Of a stretch of 64,000 nt of DNA, positions 27,265-36,419 are shown piece after piece. The notes under the pieces were generated by a model, which was not told the origin of the DNA, ran no database searches, and saw nothing but the letters and a program-made list of their open reading frames with translations. The stretch is from the NCBI GenBank assembly GCA_016927755.1, contig JAFGLZ010000108.1, forward strand, positions 1 to 64,000. Reading direction: 5' to 3'. The stretch comes from Phycisphaerae bacterium (GTDB lineage: Bacteria > Planctomycetota > Phycisphaerae > UBA1845 > JAFGLZ01). The position numbers were made by a program, and so were the translations under genes. Each line of letters begins with the position of its first letter. The first letter of the stretch is position 1.

Positions 27265-28155
27265 TCACGGCTCCGACGCGCGGGGCATGGCCTCCAGGCG
27301 ACGGCGGGTCTCCTTGGCCCATTGACGCGTGCCTTCGACCTGCTCGTCGGTGAACTTGCGGAAGCGCTTCTGCGGTGTGAGGTACGCCTCGACATCGTAC
27401 GTCGGCTCGCGTTTGCTCGGGCCGTTGAACCGCAGCTTCCCGGCCTCGATCTCGAAGAGGTTGAACACGCCGGTTTTGACGGCGAGCTTGCCGATGCCGA
27501 TGGAGTCGGCCGGGTCGAACCCCCACCCCGGCCCGCAGGGGCACAGGATGTGGATGTACTTGGTGCCGTGGATCGTCCGCGCCTTGACGAACTTCTCGTA
27601 GAGGTCCATCGGATATGCCGTGCACGCCGTCGCGATGTACGGAATCCCGTGCGCGGCCATGATCATGACCATGTCTTTCTTTTGCTCGGCCTTGCCGGTG
27701 CCCGGCGTCGTCGCGGTCCGCACGCCGCAAGGCGTGGCCCCGCTTCGCTGCGTGCCGGTGTTCATGTAGGCCTCGTTGTCGTAGCAGACGTGGAGATAGT
27801 TCGTGTTTCGCTCCGCCGCGCCGGAAAGGGCCTGGATGCCGATGTCGGCCGTGCCGCCGTCACCCGCCCAGCCGACCACGCAGATCTCATCGCGTCCCTG
27901 CGCCTCGAGCGCCGCGACCACGCCCGAAGCCGCCGCCCCCGTCGTCTCGAATGCCGTGTGCAGCACGGGGACGTTCACCGAAGCCCGCGGATACATCCCG
28001 TGGAGCACCGTCACGCAGCCGGCGGGAACCACGACGATGGTTTTCGGCCCGAGCGCCTTGAGCGCGTGTCGATACGCCAGTGCCGCCCCGCAACCCGCGC
28101 ACGTTCGGTTGCCGGGCAGGATGTACTCTTGCGTGGGTAGATCCTTGATCTTCAT
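27265..28155 (-). CDS. porB: Pyruvate:ferredoxin oxidoreductase, beta subunit
   Basis: A 296-residue thiamine-pyrophosphate subunit. It has the Cys pair NRTCAGCG for the 4Fe-4S cluster, further Cys in VPAGCVTV and ILCPCGPGWG, and the TPP motif GWAGDGGTADIG followed by YDNEAYMNTG. It oxidises pyruvate or another 2-oxoacid to acyl-CoA, reducing ferredoxin, in complex with PorA. The ATG overlaps the porA stop by four bases (ATGA). No gamma or delta subunit follows. In this setting it may consume pyruvate from hexuronate breakdown. Confidence 0.92.
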   Translation of the reverse strand: MKIKDLPTQEYILPGNRTCAGCGAALAYRHALKALGPKTIVVVPAGCVTVLHGMYPRASVNVPVLHTAFETTGAAASGVVAALEAQGRDEICVVGWAGDGGTADIGIQALSGAAERNTNYLHVCYDNEAYMNTGTQRSGATPCGVRTATTPGTGKAEQKKDMVMIMAAHGIPYIATACTAYPMDLYEKFVKARTIHGTKYIHILCPCGPGWGFDPADSIGIGKLAVKTGVFNLFEIEAGKLRFNGPSKREPTYDVEAYLTPQKRFRKFTDEQVEGTRQWAKETRRRLEAMPRASEP

Positions 28156-29417
28156 GCCTTGCCGACGACCTCGCTCGCCTCTGCCATCTGCTCCAACGTG
28201 CTCCGGGCCTCATGCAGGTTGATCCACGGCACGTGCTGCGGCATCGCCGGCGATTCGACCCGACCGGCCAGCACCTCTTCGGCTACCTCGGCGATCATCT
28301 CCGCGCTGATCTCCCGCCCGCCGATTCCCGCGATGAAGCAGCATAGCGCCGCCGGATTGGAGACGCCGTAGAGCGCCGCCTTTGTGTCGCCGGCGAGCGG
28401 GCCCTCGTAGCCGTAGCTCAAGGCGCGGTCGATGACCATGATTCGCTCATGGGACGTGGCCAGACGGCGGATCGTCTCGACCGGGAATGGCCGGTACAGA
28501 CGGAGCGACGCGACCCCCACCCGCAGCCCCTTGTCGCGAAGCATGTCCGCGGCGACTCGCGACTCGCTCGCCACCGTCCCCATCGCCAGGATCACCAGGT
28601 CCGCATCGTCCGTGCGGTACTCCTTCATCACGCCTCCGTAGCTCCGACCGAACGCCTCGCCAAACGCGGCGTCAATCTCGACCACGTCCGCCTCCGCTGC
28701 CGCGAGGTCTTGCTGGAGACGGTGACGGATCTCCATGTACCCACCCAGCTCCTCGATGCCCGGATGGTCGGTCCGCGGGTCCGGCATCGTCACGAGTCCG
28801 ATGTTGACCGGATGGTCCGGATCGAGGGTGACGAGCGGCTCGAGCGGCGGCAGGAACGCGTCGATCTTCTCCTGCTCCTCGGTCAGCACGGGCATGGCGG
28901 TGTGGCTTAGCACGTATCCGTCATAGCAGACCATGACGGGGATGAAGACCCGCTCGGCCAGGCGATAGGCCTGGATAACGGTGTCGTAGATCTCCTGGTT
29001 GTCCTCGGTGTGGATCTGGATCCAACCGGTGTCCCGCTGGCTCATCGAGTCCTGGTGGTCCGTCCAGACGGTCCAGGGCGCCGCCACGCCACGATTGACG
29101 CACGCCAGAACGACCGGCAGCCTCGCCCCCGCCGTCCAGTGAAGCTGCTCGTGCATCAGGCAGAGCCCGTTGGCGCTGCTGGCCGTGAACGTCCTCACGC
29201 CCGTCGAGGCCGCCGCGATGCAGACCGTAATGGCTGAATGCTCGCTCTCGACGCACACGTACCGGGCCGCCATCTCACCGCTGGCCACAAACTCGCTAAT
29301 CCGTTCCGTAACGGGGCTTTGTGGCGTAATGGGGTACGCCGCCACCACCTGGACGCGGCAGTCCTTGACGGCATAGGCCGCGGCATGATTGCCGGTCAGA
29401 AGCCGCTTGTTGCTCAT
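28152..29417 (-). CDS. porA: Pyruvate:ferredoxin oxidoreductase, alpha subunit
   Basis: A 421-residue alpha subunit with the N-terminal pyrimidine-binding domain (GNHAAAYAVKDCRVQVVAAY, PITPQSP, CVESEHSAI, TASSANGLCLMHEQL, NRGVAAPW) and the second domain with VILAMGTVAS and LRVGVASLRLYRPFP. The family is clear. ATG 29417 has GGAG 6 bases upstream; the longer frame (to 29486) has no family match. It lies upstream of porB and 138 bases after the SDR gene. The gamma (PorG) and ferredoxin-like (PorD) subunits usually placed before porA are absent from the window. Confidence 0.92.
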   Translation of the reverse strand: MSNKRLLTGNHAAAYAVKDCRVQVVAAYPITPQSPVTERISEFVASGEMAARYVCVESEHSAITVCIAAASTGVRTFTASSANGLCLMHEQLHWTAGARLPVVLACVNRGVAAPWTVWTDHQDSMSQRDTGWIQIHTEDNQEIYDTVIQAYRLAERVFIPVMVCYDGYVLSHTAMPVLTEEQEKIDAFLPPLEPLVTLDPDHPVNIGLVTMPDPRTDHPGIEELGGYMEIRHRLQQDLAAAEADVVEIDAAFGEAFGRSYGGVMKEYRTDDADLVILAMGTVASESRVAADMLRDKGLRVGVASLRLYRPFPVETIRRLATSHERIMVIDRALSYGYEGPLAGDTKAALYGVSNPAALCCFIAGIGGREISAEMIAEVAEEVLAGRVESPAMPQHVPWINLHEARSTLEQMAEASEVVGKA

Positions 29418-29555
29418 GAACGTCTCCGCACGCCTGGATAGGAGAGGGGGGGCTCGCCTCCGAAACACCAATCTTCGTGGATGCACGGCGGCGAGTCAAG
29501 AAACGGTCGAAACCATCTACCCCTCCTCATGTCGCGGCACGCCAAGTGCAGCCAC

Positions 29556-30320
29556 CTACCCGTCCATGACCATCCCACCGTTGATGTCGATCATCGCGCC
29601 GGTGATGAAGCTCGCGTGCTCACTGGAGAGGAACGCGCAGAGGTGGCCGACTTCGCTTGACTGCAAGAGCCGCCCCAGCGGGATCCGTCCCCGGGCCGAG
29701 GCGACCTGCTCGTCAGAGAGCGTCTGATGGAGCAGTTCGGTCTCGACCATCCCGACGCCCAACGTGTTTACCGTTACCTGATACGGCGCCATAGTCCGGG
29801 CGAGTGTCTTGGCCAGGCCGATCATGCCCGACTTGGACGCGGCGTAGTGGACGTGGCCGTAGAGGGCCCCTTGCCGCGCGACGACCGAACTGATCATGAT
29901 AATCCGCCCCCACCGCCGCGCCTTCATGTCCTCGGCGACCGCCTTGCAGCAGAGGAACGTGCTGGACAGATTCGTCGACAGCAGCCGATCCCAGTCCTCC
30001 CGCGTGATTTCGAAAATGTCCTTCGACTGCGATGTCCCTGCGTTGTTGACGAGGATGTCGACCGGCCCGACGTCCCGGCGGATCGCCTCGAACATTCGCC
30101 GCACGTCATCGTCGATCGTCAGATCTGCCTGGACGATGGTCGCGCTTCCGCCGGCCGACTCGATGTCTTGAACAACGCCCCGCGCCCGGCCAAGGCTGTC
30201 GCGATGGTGCACGATCACCGTCGCGCCATACTCGGCCAGCACCTTGACGATGCCCGATCCCAATCCCCGACTCGATCCGGTGACCAGTGCGACCTTGCCC
30301 TCTAACCAACGCGGCGTCAT
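29556..30320 (-). CDS. Short-chain dehydrogenase/reductase (FabG/KduD-like)
   Basis: A 254-residue classical SDR: VTGSSRGLGSG (NAD(P)-binding), VNNAGTS, ISSVVAR with catalytic Ser, and YAASKSG with Tyr and Lys; the end ITGAMIDINGGMVM is also typical. ATG 30320 has GGAGGT 5 bases upstream. The name FabG would be the default, but its place between a GH2 glycosidase gene (38 bases upstream) and porA suggests a sugar or ketoacid substrate, for example a KduD-type step; this is inference only. Confidence 0.85.
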   Translation of the reverse strand: MTPRWLEGKVALVTGSSRGLGSGIVKVLAEYGATVIVHHRDSLGRARGVVQDIESAGGSATIVQADLTIDDDVRRMFEAIRRDVGPVDILVNNAGTSQSKDIFEITREDWDRLLSTNLSSTFLCCKAVAEDMKARRWGRIIMISSVVARQGALYGHVHYAASKSGMIGLAKTLARTMAPYQVTVNTLGVGMVETELLHQTLSDEQVASARGRIPLGRLLQSSEVGHLCAFLSSEHASFITGAMIDINGGMVMDG

Positions 30321-30358
30321 ACTGACCTCCGTCGGGTCTTGCTCCCGCGGTGCTGTCG

Positions 30359-32338
30359 TCACGGTTGCGACGTGAACACCTTCTTCAGTGCGAAATAGGC
30401 CGGTTTGGGTTGTCGCTCGAAGTCGATCACCGAGTTGTTCGCCGGACACGGGAAGCAGTCGTGCCCCATCCAGATGAGGAACCCGCCGCAACGCGGGAAC
30501 CGCGCCTTACACGCCGAGGCGGCGACCTCGTAGGCCTCGGCCTGCTCGGCCTGGGTCACCCTCACGTATTCGGCGAGCGCCTCTTCCGATGACAGACCCG
30601 CCGAGCGATCCTTGAGCCGATCCCACTGCCGCCACCATGAGGCCGTGTGCAGCCAGTACTCGCCCGTCGGCGGCCAGAGCTCGGCGTCGCCGGCGTAGCG
30701 TTTCATCATTTCGAGGCTATGAGCGCCGGGCATGCCCGTCTCCGACCGGAACAGCGCATCGTCCTTGGCCCAGTACTCCCGCCACTCGTCCATGTTGTTG
30801 GCCCCCTGGCCGAAGCCCCACGGACCGTGGACATCATGGAGCAGACCCGTGCCGAACTTGTCCGCCGAGCCCCATTCCCACGGACCGCTGGCCGATGTCG
30901 GCAGGAACCGTCGAGCCGGATCCTCCCGCTCGACCAGGTTGCGCATCGCGGCGACGCAGGGATGATCGTAGCCGACGGGCACGCCGTCTTGCCCGAACCC
31001 CTCCGGCCCACCGCCCAGCAACTCGTTCCCCCCGCACCAAAGGAGCAGCGAGACGTGATGCCCGCGCCGGTGGATGTGGGACGAGCAGATCGACGCCAGC
31101 CGCTCGATCACCTCCAGGTCCTCGGGCGGCCAGTTGTCCACGCCCGAGCTCGAGAGTGGAAACTCCTGCCACACCATCAGACCCGCCTCGTCGCACAGGC
31201 GGTAGAACACATCCTTTTCCAGGATGCCGCCGCCCCAGACCCGCAGCAGCGTGCAGCCCATTTCGCGATACAGCTCGATCAGACGCCTGTACTCTGCCTC
31301 CGTCGAGTCGTGATAGCACACGCGCGGCGGCACCCAGTTGACGCCCTGCAGGAAGATCGGCTTGCCGTTGACCACACAGATCCACGGCTCGGCGTCCGCC
31401 GGCGCCCCATCGCACGGACGCCATTCGATTCGCTTGAAGCCGATCGTCCTCGTTTGGCGCCACGTGCCGTCGCCGACTCGCCCCTCGACCTCCAGCGTGT
31501 ACGTCTTCGCCTGGCCGTGACCGTTCGGCCACCAGGGATCGACGGAAAGCCCGTCCAGCACCAACCCGAATCGCCCGGCCCGACCGGCGGTCGAGCCGCG
31601 CCCGATCTCTCGCGCCCCGTCCTTGACCACCGCCGTGAACGTGCCGATGGCCCCCCGCTCCGCAGGCAGCGCGTCGACCTCGAGCATCAGCCTGACGCGC
31701 CCCGTGCGGTTGCCCTCGGCAAGCGTCGTCCGGAGAGAGGCAAGCTCCACGCAAACCGACGCACCCCACTCGAGAGAAAGCGAATCCCAAACGCCGACCG
31801 GCACGACGCGGGGGCACCAATCCCAACTGTACGGATACCGAGGCTTGAAGTATCGGGATCGCGACGTGTAGCCGAGCTGCCCCTGCTCGCGCGGGGGTTC
31901 ATCGAAGACGATGCTCAGCAGATGCTCCTTGGCGTCCGTGAGCTCCCTCGTCAGGTCGAACCGATGTGGGATGAGGGCGCCCTCGAACCGAGCGACCTTC
32001 TTGGCGTCCACGAGGACCCATCCGGAATAGTCTAGTCCCCGTGCGCACAGGACAACGCGCTCCCCCGTCGGCACTGTCCCGGCCGGCAGGACCGCGCTGA
32101 AGTCCCACTGCCGGTGCTCAATCCACTCGCACGCCCGCGAATTGACTCCGACGTGCCAGTCCGCGATCACTCCCGCATCGAGCAGCGCCTGCTGAACCGA
32201 ACCCGGTACCCTCGCCGGAATCGGGCCGAGTTCGGCGCGCAGATCGCCCCCCGTCTCCATCGACTTGCCGAGGACCCATTGATAGGGTCGCCAGCCGAGA
32301 AGCATCCAGTCCAAGCTGGATAGATCGAATTGGCTCAT
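30359..32338 (-). CDS. GH2 beta-mannosidase-like glycoside hydrolase
   Basis: A 659-residue enzyme of glycoside hydrolase family 2, nearest the beta-mannosidase/exo-glucosaminidase group: an N-terminal sugar-binding domain with YSWDWCPR, an Ig-like domain, then a TIM barrel with GVNWVPP, LLRVWGGGI, the acid/base in WCGGNE (Glu439) and the nucleophile in FRSETGMPG (Glu533). It is shorter than the usual about 820 residues, since it ends soon after the barrel without the C-terminal beta domains. No signal peptide is evident, so it may act in the cytoplasm or periplasm on imported oligosaccharides. ATG 32338 was chosen over 32374 by similarity of the start. Confidence 0.86.
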   Translation of the reverse strand: MSQFDLSSLDWMLLGWRPYQWVLGKSMETGGDLRAELGPIPARVPGSVQQALLDAGVIADWHVGVNSRACEWIEHRQWDFSAVLPAGTVPTGERVVLCARGLDYSGWVLVDAKKVARFEGALIPHRFDLTRELTDAKEHLLSIVFDEPPREQGQLGYTSRSRYFKPRYPYSWDWCPRVVPVGVWDSLSLEWGASVCVELASLRTTLAEGNRTGRVRLMLEVDALPAERGAIGTFTAVVKDGAREIGRGSTAGRAGRFGLVLDGLSVDPWWPNGHGQAKTYTLEVEGRVGDGTWRQTRTIGFKRIEWRPCDGAPADAEPWICVVNGKPIFLQGVNWVPPRVCYHDSTEAEYRRLIELYREMGCTLLRVWGGGILEKDVFYRLCDEAGLMVWQEFPLSSSGVDNWPPEDLEVIERLASICSSHIHRRGHHVSLLLWCGGNELLGGGPEGFGQDGVPVGYDHPCVAAMRNLVEREDPARRFLPTSASGPWEWGSADKFGTGLLHDVHGPWGFGQGANNMDEWREYWAKDDALFRSETGMPGAHSLEMMKRYAGDAELWPPTGEYWLHTASWWRQWDRLKDRSAGLSSEEALAEYVRVTQAEQAEAYEVAASACKARFPRCGGFLIWMGHDCFPCPANNSVIDFERQPKPAYFALKKVFTSQP

Positions 32339-32677
32339 GTGGAAGCAACCTTCCCAGCGATCTGACGATATCACGAAGCTGGCCTACGACGCACGCAGCC
32401 GCCCATCCTGCGGCAGAATCGCCGGTTCTTTGTTGCCGTGACCGCGCACGCTAGCGACCGAACTCGGGCCATGGCTTGCCGCGAGTTCCGGCCGCCGCTG
32501 GACACGCATCGCCAGACGCCATAGCATCCGCGCCCGGAGCAAACACGTTACCTGGATCGCCATGAAACCGCCATCAGCAAATCGCGCCGTCATGCCAGTA
32601 TGCCCGCCAGGCGTTTTCGCCGTGGAAAGACCAGAATGGGCAGGTGAAGACGACGCCGATTCGAAGGGAGAGACCTT
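32339..32677. other. Divergent intergenic region
   Basis: Between the leftward GH2 gene and the rightward propeller-hydrolase gene. It must hold two promoters, but no consensus-like element or operator symmetry stood out. The leftward open frame over it is a shadow. Confidence 0.4.
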
Positions 32678-34306
32678 GTGATGCCGATGAAACGCAGACC
32701 CCCAAGACTGCTGTTGGCAATCGCCTGTGCGTCGATGCCCGCGCTGACCGCGATCGCGGCGGAACCGATCGAGCTCAAGCCTGGACGCAAGCAACTCTTC
32801 CTCGATGACTACGTCGTTCAGGAAACGACGGGTCTCGCTCGCACAATGCACCGGCCGACCAAGCGCGGCGCGGTGCTCCGGCCCGACATCCCCTCGGACG
32901 GCTCGCTCGTCCAGATCCGCTCGGCCCCGATGTGGGTGCCCGACGAGAAGGTCTACAAGCTCATTTACATCGGCTACACGATGGAAGATCACGCCACGAT
33001 CGGCCCGTCCCTGGCGATCTCCAAGGACGGCATCCACTGGGATAAACCGCACCTCGGCCAGATGGAGATTCGCGGCTCGAAGCAGAACAATCGCATCGTG
33101 ATCGATCCGAAGCTCCGCTGGCCTCTCAACGCCTTCGAGAACGTCATTTATGACCCGGATGAGCCCGACCCGGCAAGGCGGTACAAGGGGCTCCTCGGCG
33201 CCCAGGGCCGTCAACCGGTCGTCAGCCCCGACTGCATCCACTGGAAGCGCCTCAGCAACGCCACGATCCCGTCAAGCGACGAGTCACAGCTCGTCCAGGA
33301 CCGCGCGAACAAGCGATTCCTGGCCATGGTCAAGACGGGCAACAAGCACGGCCGGGCCTTCAGCATCTCCGTCAGCACGGACTTCGAGCGCTGGACGCCA
33401 AACCGCTTCCTCTTCGGCGCCGACGACGAGGACCAGCCGCTCGCCAAGGAGTTCATCCGCCGGCGACTCGCCGACCCCGGATTGGCCAAGCCGCTCTTCG
33501 TCGATCCCGATCCGGACGCCGGATGGCGCCCCCCGGAGGGAAAGCGGATCATCCCGACGTGGCGGGCGGAGTGCTACAACATCGCGCTGTTCCCCTACGA
33601 GGGGCTCTATATCGGGCTGCCCATGATGTACTACCCGACGGGGCAGGCCTTGCCCGAGCGGAACAACACCGACGGCTTCGACATCATCCAATTGGTGATG
33701 ACGCGAGACCTCGTGCATTTCAAGCGGCTGGGCGACCGTCAGGCCTTCATCAGCGCCTCACGCGTCGACAAAGGGTTGGTCGGCGTCTACGACCGAATGC
33801 AGCTCGTCCCGTCAAACCAGCCCGTTGAACGAGATGACGAGCTATGGTTCTACTACGGCGGATTGAAGTGGCGGGGCTACATCTACGAGAAGTACACGGA
33901 CGGACGCAAGCGTGACATCGAGACGCTCTCGCCCGAAGAACGAGCAGACTTCGAGGACGGCTGGGGCGCGGTGTGCCTGGCCGTCTTACGCCGCGACGGC
34001 TTCATCTCGCTCGACTCCGACGAGAAAGGCGGCAGCGTCTTGACCAAGCCGATCAAGCTGGCCGGGGCGAAGCTCTTCCTGAATCTCGATGCGCCGAAGG
34101 GGCAGGCCTTCGTCGAGATCCTCGATGAGCAGGGCAAGCCCATACCCGGTTACTCGCAAGCCGAGGCCGTGGCGGTCAAAGGGAACGCCGTCCGACTGCC
34201 TGTCACGTGGCGGGCCAAGCAGGACGTCAAGGACCTCGTCGGCAAGGTCGTTCGGCTCAAGATTGGCCTGAAGGACGCGAGCCTCTACGCCTTCTGGACG
34301 GAGTAG
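32678..34306 (+). CDS. Exported five-bladed-propeller glycosidase-like protein (GH32/GH43-like)
   Basis: A 542-residue protein with a signal peptide (LLLAIACASMPALTAIAA) and propeller motifs as in GH32/43/62-type folds: KQLFLDDYVVQET at the start, SKDGIHWDKP, SPDCIHWKRL, STDFERWTPN, MTRDLVHFKRLGD, DELWFYYGG. A small C-terminal beta-sandwich (SVLTKPIKLAGAKLFLN to the end) completes it. Such proteins are frequent in Planctomycetota and remain largely uncharacterised. AGGGAG lies 7 bases before GTG 32678, with ATG 32681 an equal choice. It is convergent with the permease gene. Confidence 0.72.
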   Translation: MMPMKRRPPRLLLAIACASMPALTAIAAEPIELKPGRKQLFLDDYVVQETTGLARTMHRPTKRGAVLRPDIPSDGSLVQIRSAPMWVPDEKVYKLIYIGYTMEDHATIGPSLAISKDGIHWDKPHLGQMEIRGSKQNNRIVIDPKLRWPLNAFENVIYDPDEPDPARRYKGLLGAQGRQPVVSPDCIHWKRLSNATIPSSDESQLVQDRANKRFLAMVKTGNKHGRAFSISVSTDFERWTPNRFLFGADDEDQPLAKEFIRRRLADPGLAKPLFVDPDPDAGWRPPEGKRIIPTWRAECYNIALFPYEGLYIGLPMMYYPTGQALPERNNTDGFDIIQLVMTRDLVHFKRLGDRQAFISASRVDKGLVGVYDRMQLVPSNQPVERDDELWFYYGGLKWRGYIYEKYTDGRKRDIETLSPEERADFEDGWGAVCLAVLRRDGFISLDSDEKGGSVLTKPIKLAGAKLFLNLDAPKGQAFVEILDEQGKPIPGYSQAEAVAVKGNAVRLPVTWRAKQDVKDLVGKVVRLKIGLKDASLYAFWTE

Positions 34307-34328
34307 CCTTCCGCACCCGGATGAACCG

Positions 34329-35540
34329 TCAGGCCACCAGCCACAACCACGCGGCGGCAACTCCGAGCGTCACCAGCGTCACGGGCACGCCGACTCGAGC
34401 GTGCTGGCGCCACGTGATGTGAATGCCGTAACGCGCCGCCTGATCGATCACGATGATGTTGGCGATGCTTCCCGGAATGAACAGGTTTCCGGCGAGCGTG
34501 CTGGACAGCGCCAGGACCGGCCCGGAAAGCGGGTGCGTCGCGGCTGGAAGGAGCAGTATCACCGCCGGGACGTTCGAGACGATGTTGGACAACACCGCCG
34601 TAATGACGAAGAGCCATCCGGGCCGTGTCGCGTCGATGCGAGCGTCCGCAAGCGCCTTGATCGTCAAGGAGAACGCCGACGTCGTCTGCAGCGCGTGATT
34701 CACGATGAACAGCGAGATGAAGAGCACCAGGAGCTGCCAGTCGACGAGACTCAGCATCTGGCGAGAGTGCATCCGCCTGCTGGTCAGCACCACTCCCGCC
34801 GCTGTCAGGGCCAGGATCTCGCGCGGGATTCCGCCGTGGAGGAAGCCCGCGACGAGCCCGACCAGAACGATGACGCCCTTGATCGATTGCCACGCATCGA
34901 ACGGCGGCGCGTGCACGGCGCCGACCTCAACGTCCGCGTGCCACCGGCCCCGCGTGAGCCAACGCAGGATGACCCATAGCAGGAACAGTCCGACGCCGGC
35001 CGGGGCCCCGCCGTCGATCAGATATCCGGCGAACGACAACTGCAGCTTCTGCCCGATCAGCATGTTCTGCGGATTACCGATCAGCGTCGCGGCCGACCCG
35101 ATGTTCGAGGCGCACGCCAGTCCGAGCAGAAACGGCACGGGATTCAGTCGTCGTCGGCAGCATCCTTCGATCAGAAGCGGGGCCACCGCCAGACAGACGA
35201 TGTCATTGGCCAGCAGCGCCGAGAGCACTCCCGCCACGGCGATGACGATCCCCAGAAGCGTTCCCGGGCCGACCGGAACGGAGGCGATGCGGCGCGTGAT
35301 CGCCGTGTACAACCCGCCCAGTCGAAACTGGGCCGAGACGACCATCAGCCCCAGGAGCAATCCGATCGTCGGCAGGTCCACGGCGGACGACGCCTCGGCC
35401 ATGCTGATCCGGTTCGTCGCCAGCAAGACGATCGCCCCGAGCAGGGCGATGCCCGTTCGGTCGACGGCCAGCCCCGGGATGCGCCCCAGGACCATCCCCA
35501 GATAGACGAAGCCGAAGACCGCAAGCGTCAGTGGATCCAT
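34329..35540 (-). CDS. Ion-transporter-superfamily permease (SLC13/ArsB/NhaD-like)
   Basis: A 403-residue integral membrane protein with about 11 hydrophobic segments. The two signature re-entrant loops are present: SNIGSAATLIGNPQN in the first half and SNIVSNVPAVILLLP in the second, as in the DASS/ArsB/NhaD group. Such permeases move dicarboxylates, arsenite or Na+/H+, and the substrate cannot be read from the sequence. ATG 35540 fits the first helix (LTLAVFGFVYLGMVL). It lies inside the hydrolase-rich region but shows no coupling to it. Confidence 0.82.
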   Translation of the reverse strand: MDPLTLAVFGFVYLGMVLGRIPGLAVDRTGIALLGAIVLLATNRISMAEASSAVDLPTIGLLLGLMVVSAQFRLGGLYTAITRRIASVPVGPGTLLGIVIAVAGVLSALLANDIVCLAVAPLLIEGCCRRRLNPVPFLLGLACASNIGSAATLIGNPQNMLIGQKLQLSFAGYLIDGGAPAGVGLFLLWVILRWLTRGRWHADVEVGAVHAPPFDAWQSIKGVIVLVGLVAGFLHGGIPREILALTAAGVVLTSRRMHSRQMLSLVDWQLLVLFISLFIVNHALQTTSAFSLTIKALADARIDATRPGWLFVITAVLSNIVSNVPAVILLLPAATHPLSGPVLALSSTLAGNLFIPGSIANIIVIDQAARYGIHITWRQHARVGVPVTLVTLGVAAAWLWLVA

Positions 35541-35685
35541 AGGAACACGACTCCGCGATGCACGCCCTGTCGGGGAGAGAGACCTCGCAGCGGCTTGCCA
35601 TCGCTCAGATGCTGAACCACGTGGCGTATGTGAAACGCCTGTGCCTTGGGCCACTCCGCCGGTTGAGCCTTCTCGTGCGGCTGTG

Positions 35686-36249
35686 TCAGGGAACGTCGGT
35701 TCGATGCCATCGGCACACATCAACGTCACGGCCGCCACGAACGCTGGACGTCAGAAGGCCCGGATCGAAAGGTCTTCCGCACTCGGGGCAGCGCGGTTCA
35801 TTCAGCCCAAAGAGCAAGTAGCCGCACTCGGCGCATCGCCAGGGGTCAGACCTCCGCGGAACGTGGCGCGCGACCCACATGACGAAGGGCAGCGAGGCGA
35901 CCGTAAACAGCGTCCCCATGATGGTGAAAGGGGCTTCCGACTCCCTGGGGCTCCATCCCAAGGAGACGACCAGGCCGAAGAACAGCAGGCAGACGCCCAC
36001 ATTAGCCAGACCAAGCAATACCATCGGCCAGTATCGGAGAATGCCCCCCTGCACGGCGGCCGTGATTCCGAGAGTCATCAGGATCGGACCGGTCACTAGC
36101 ACGGACTCCACCTCGACAAAGATGATCAGCAGCAACGCGATCATGCAGACCGCCCAGCCCAACCACAGCGTGGTCGCGCCGAATCGTTGAGCGAACCGCG
36201 GAGAGCGGCGCGCGACGAGATGCGATTCAACCTCCTGGTCGTTGCTCAT
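35686..36249 (-). CDS. Membrane protein with C-terminal zinc ribbon
   Basis: A 187-residue protein with four likely transmembrane helices (from WLGWAVCMIALLLIIF on) and a C-terminal zinc ribbon CAECGYLL...RCPECGRPF. The pattern CxxCGYxLxGLxxxRCPECGxPF is typical of Phycisphaerae proteins and helps to place the organism. Function is unknown; the ribbon may bind protein or nucleic acid at the membrane. ATG 36249 was preferred to 36270. Confidence 0.72.
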   Translation of the reverse strand: MSNDQEVESHLVARRSPRFAQRFGATTLWLGWAVCMIALLLIIFVEVESVLVTGPILMTLGITAAVQGGILRYWPMVLLGLANVGVCLLFFGLVVSLGWSPRESEAPFTIMGTLFTVASLPFVMWVARHVPRRSDPWRCAECGYLLFGLNEPRCPECGRPFDPGLLTSSVRGGRDVDVCRWHRTDVP

Positions 36250-36419
36250 GCGATACTCGATCTCCACCATCGAGCCGCCTCAGCGTGCCCTCGGCGCCGT
36301 CCGGTTGCCGTCAAGCGCCGGCTTTACGACCGCCCGAGGATGGTGGATACTCCTGATCATGCCGGGCCGCCCGCAACCGTACCGGCAAGATGTCCGGCAC
36401 AGCCGTTCAGGAGCCATCC

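Noticed and set aside
32384-33241. A 285-codon minus-strand open frame in the GH2/propeller intergenic region
   Set aside because: Most of it lies opposite the propeller-hydrolase gene and shows no motif; it is a shadow.
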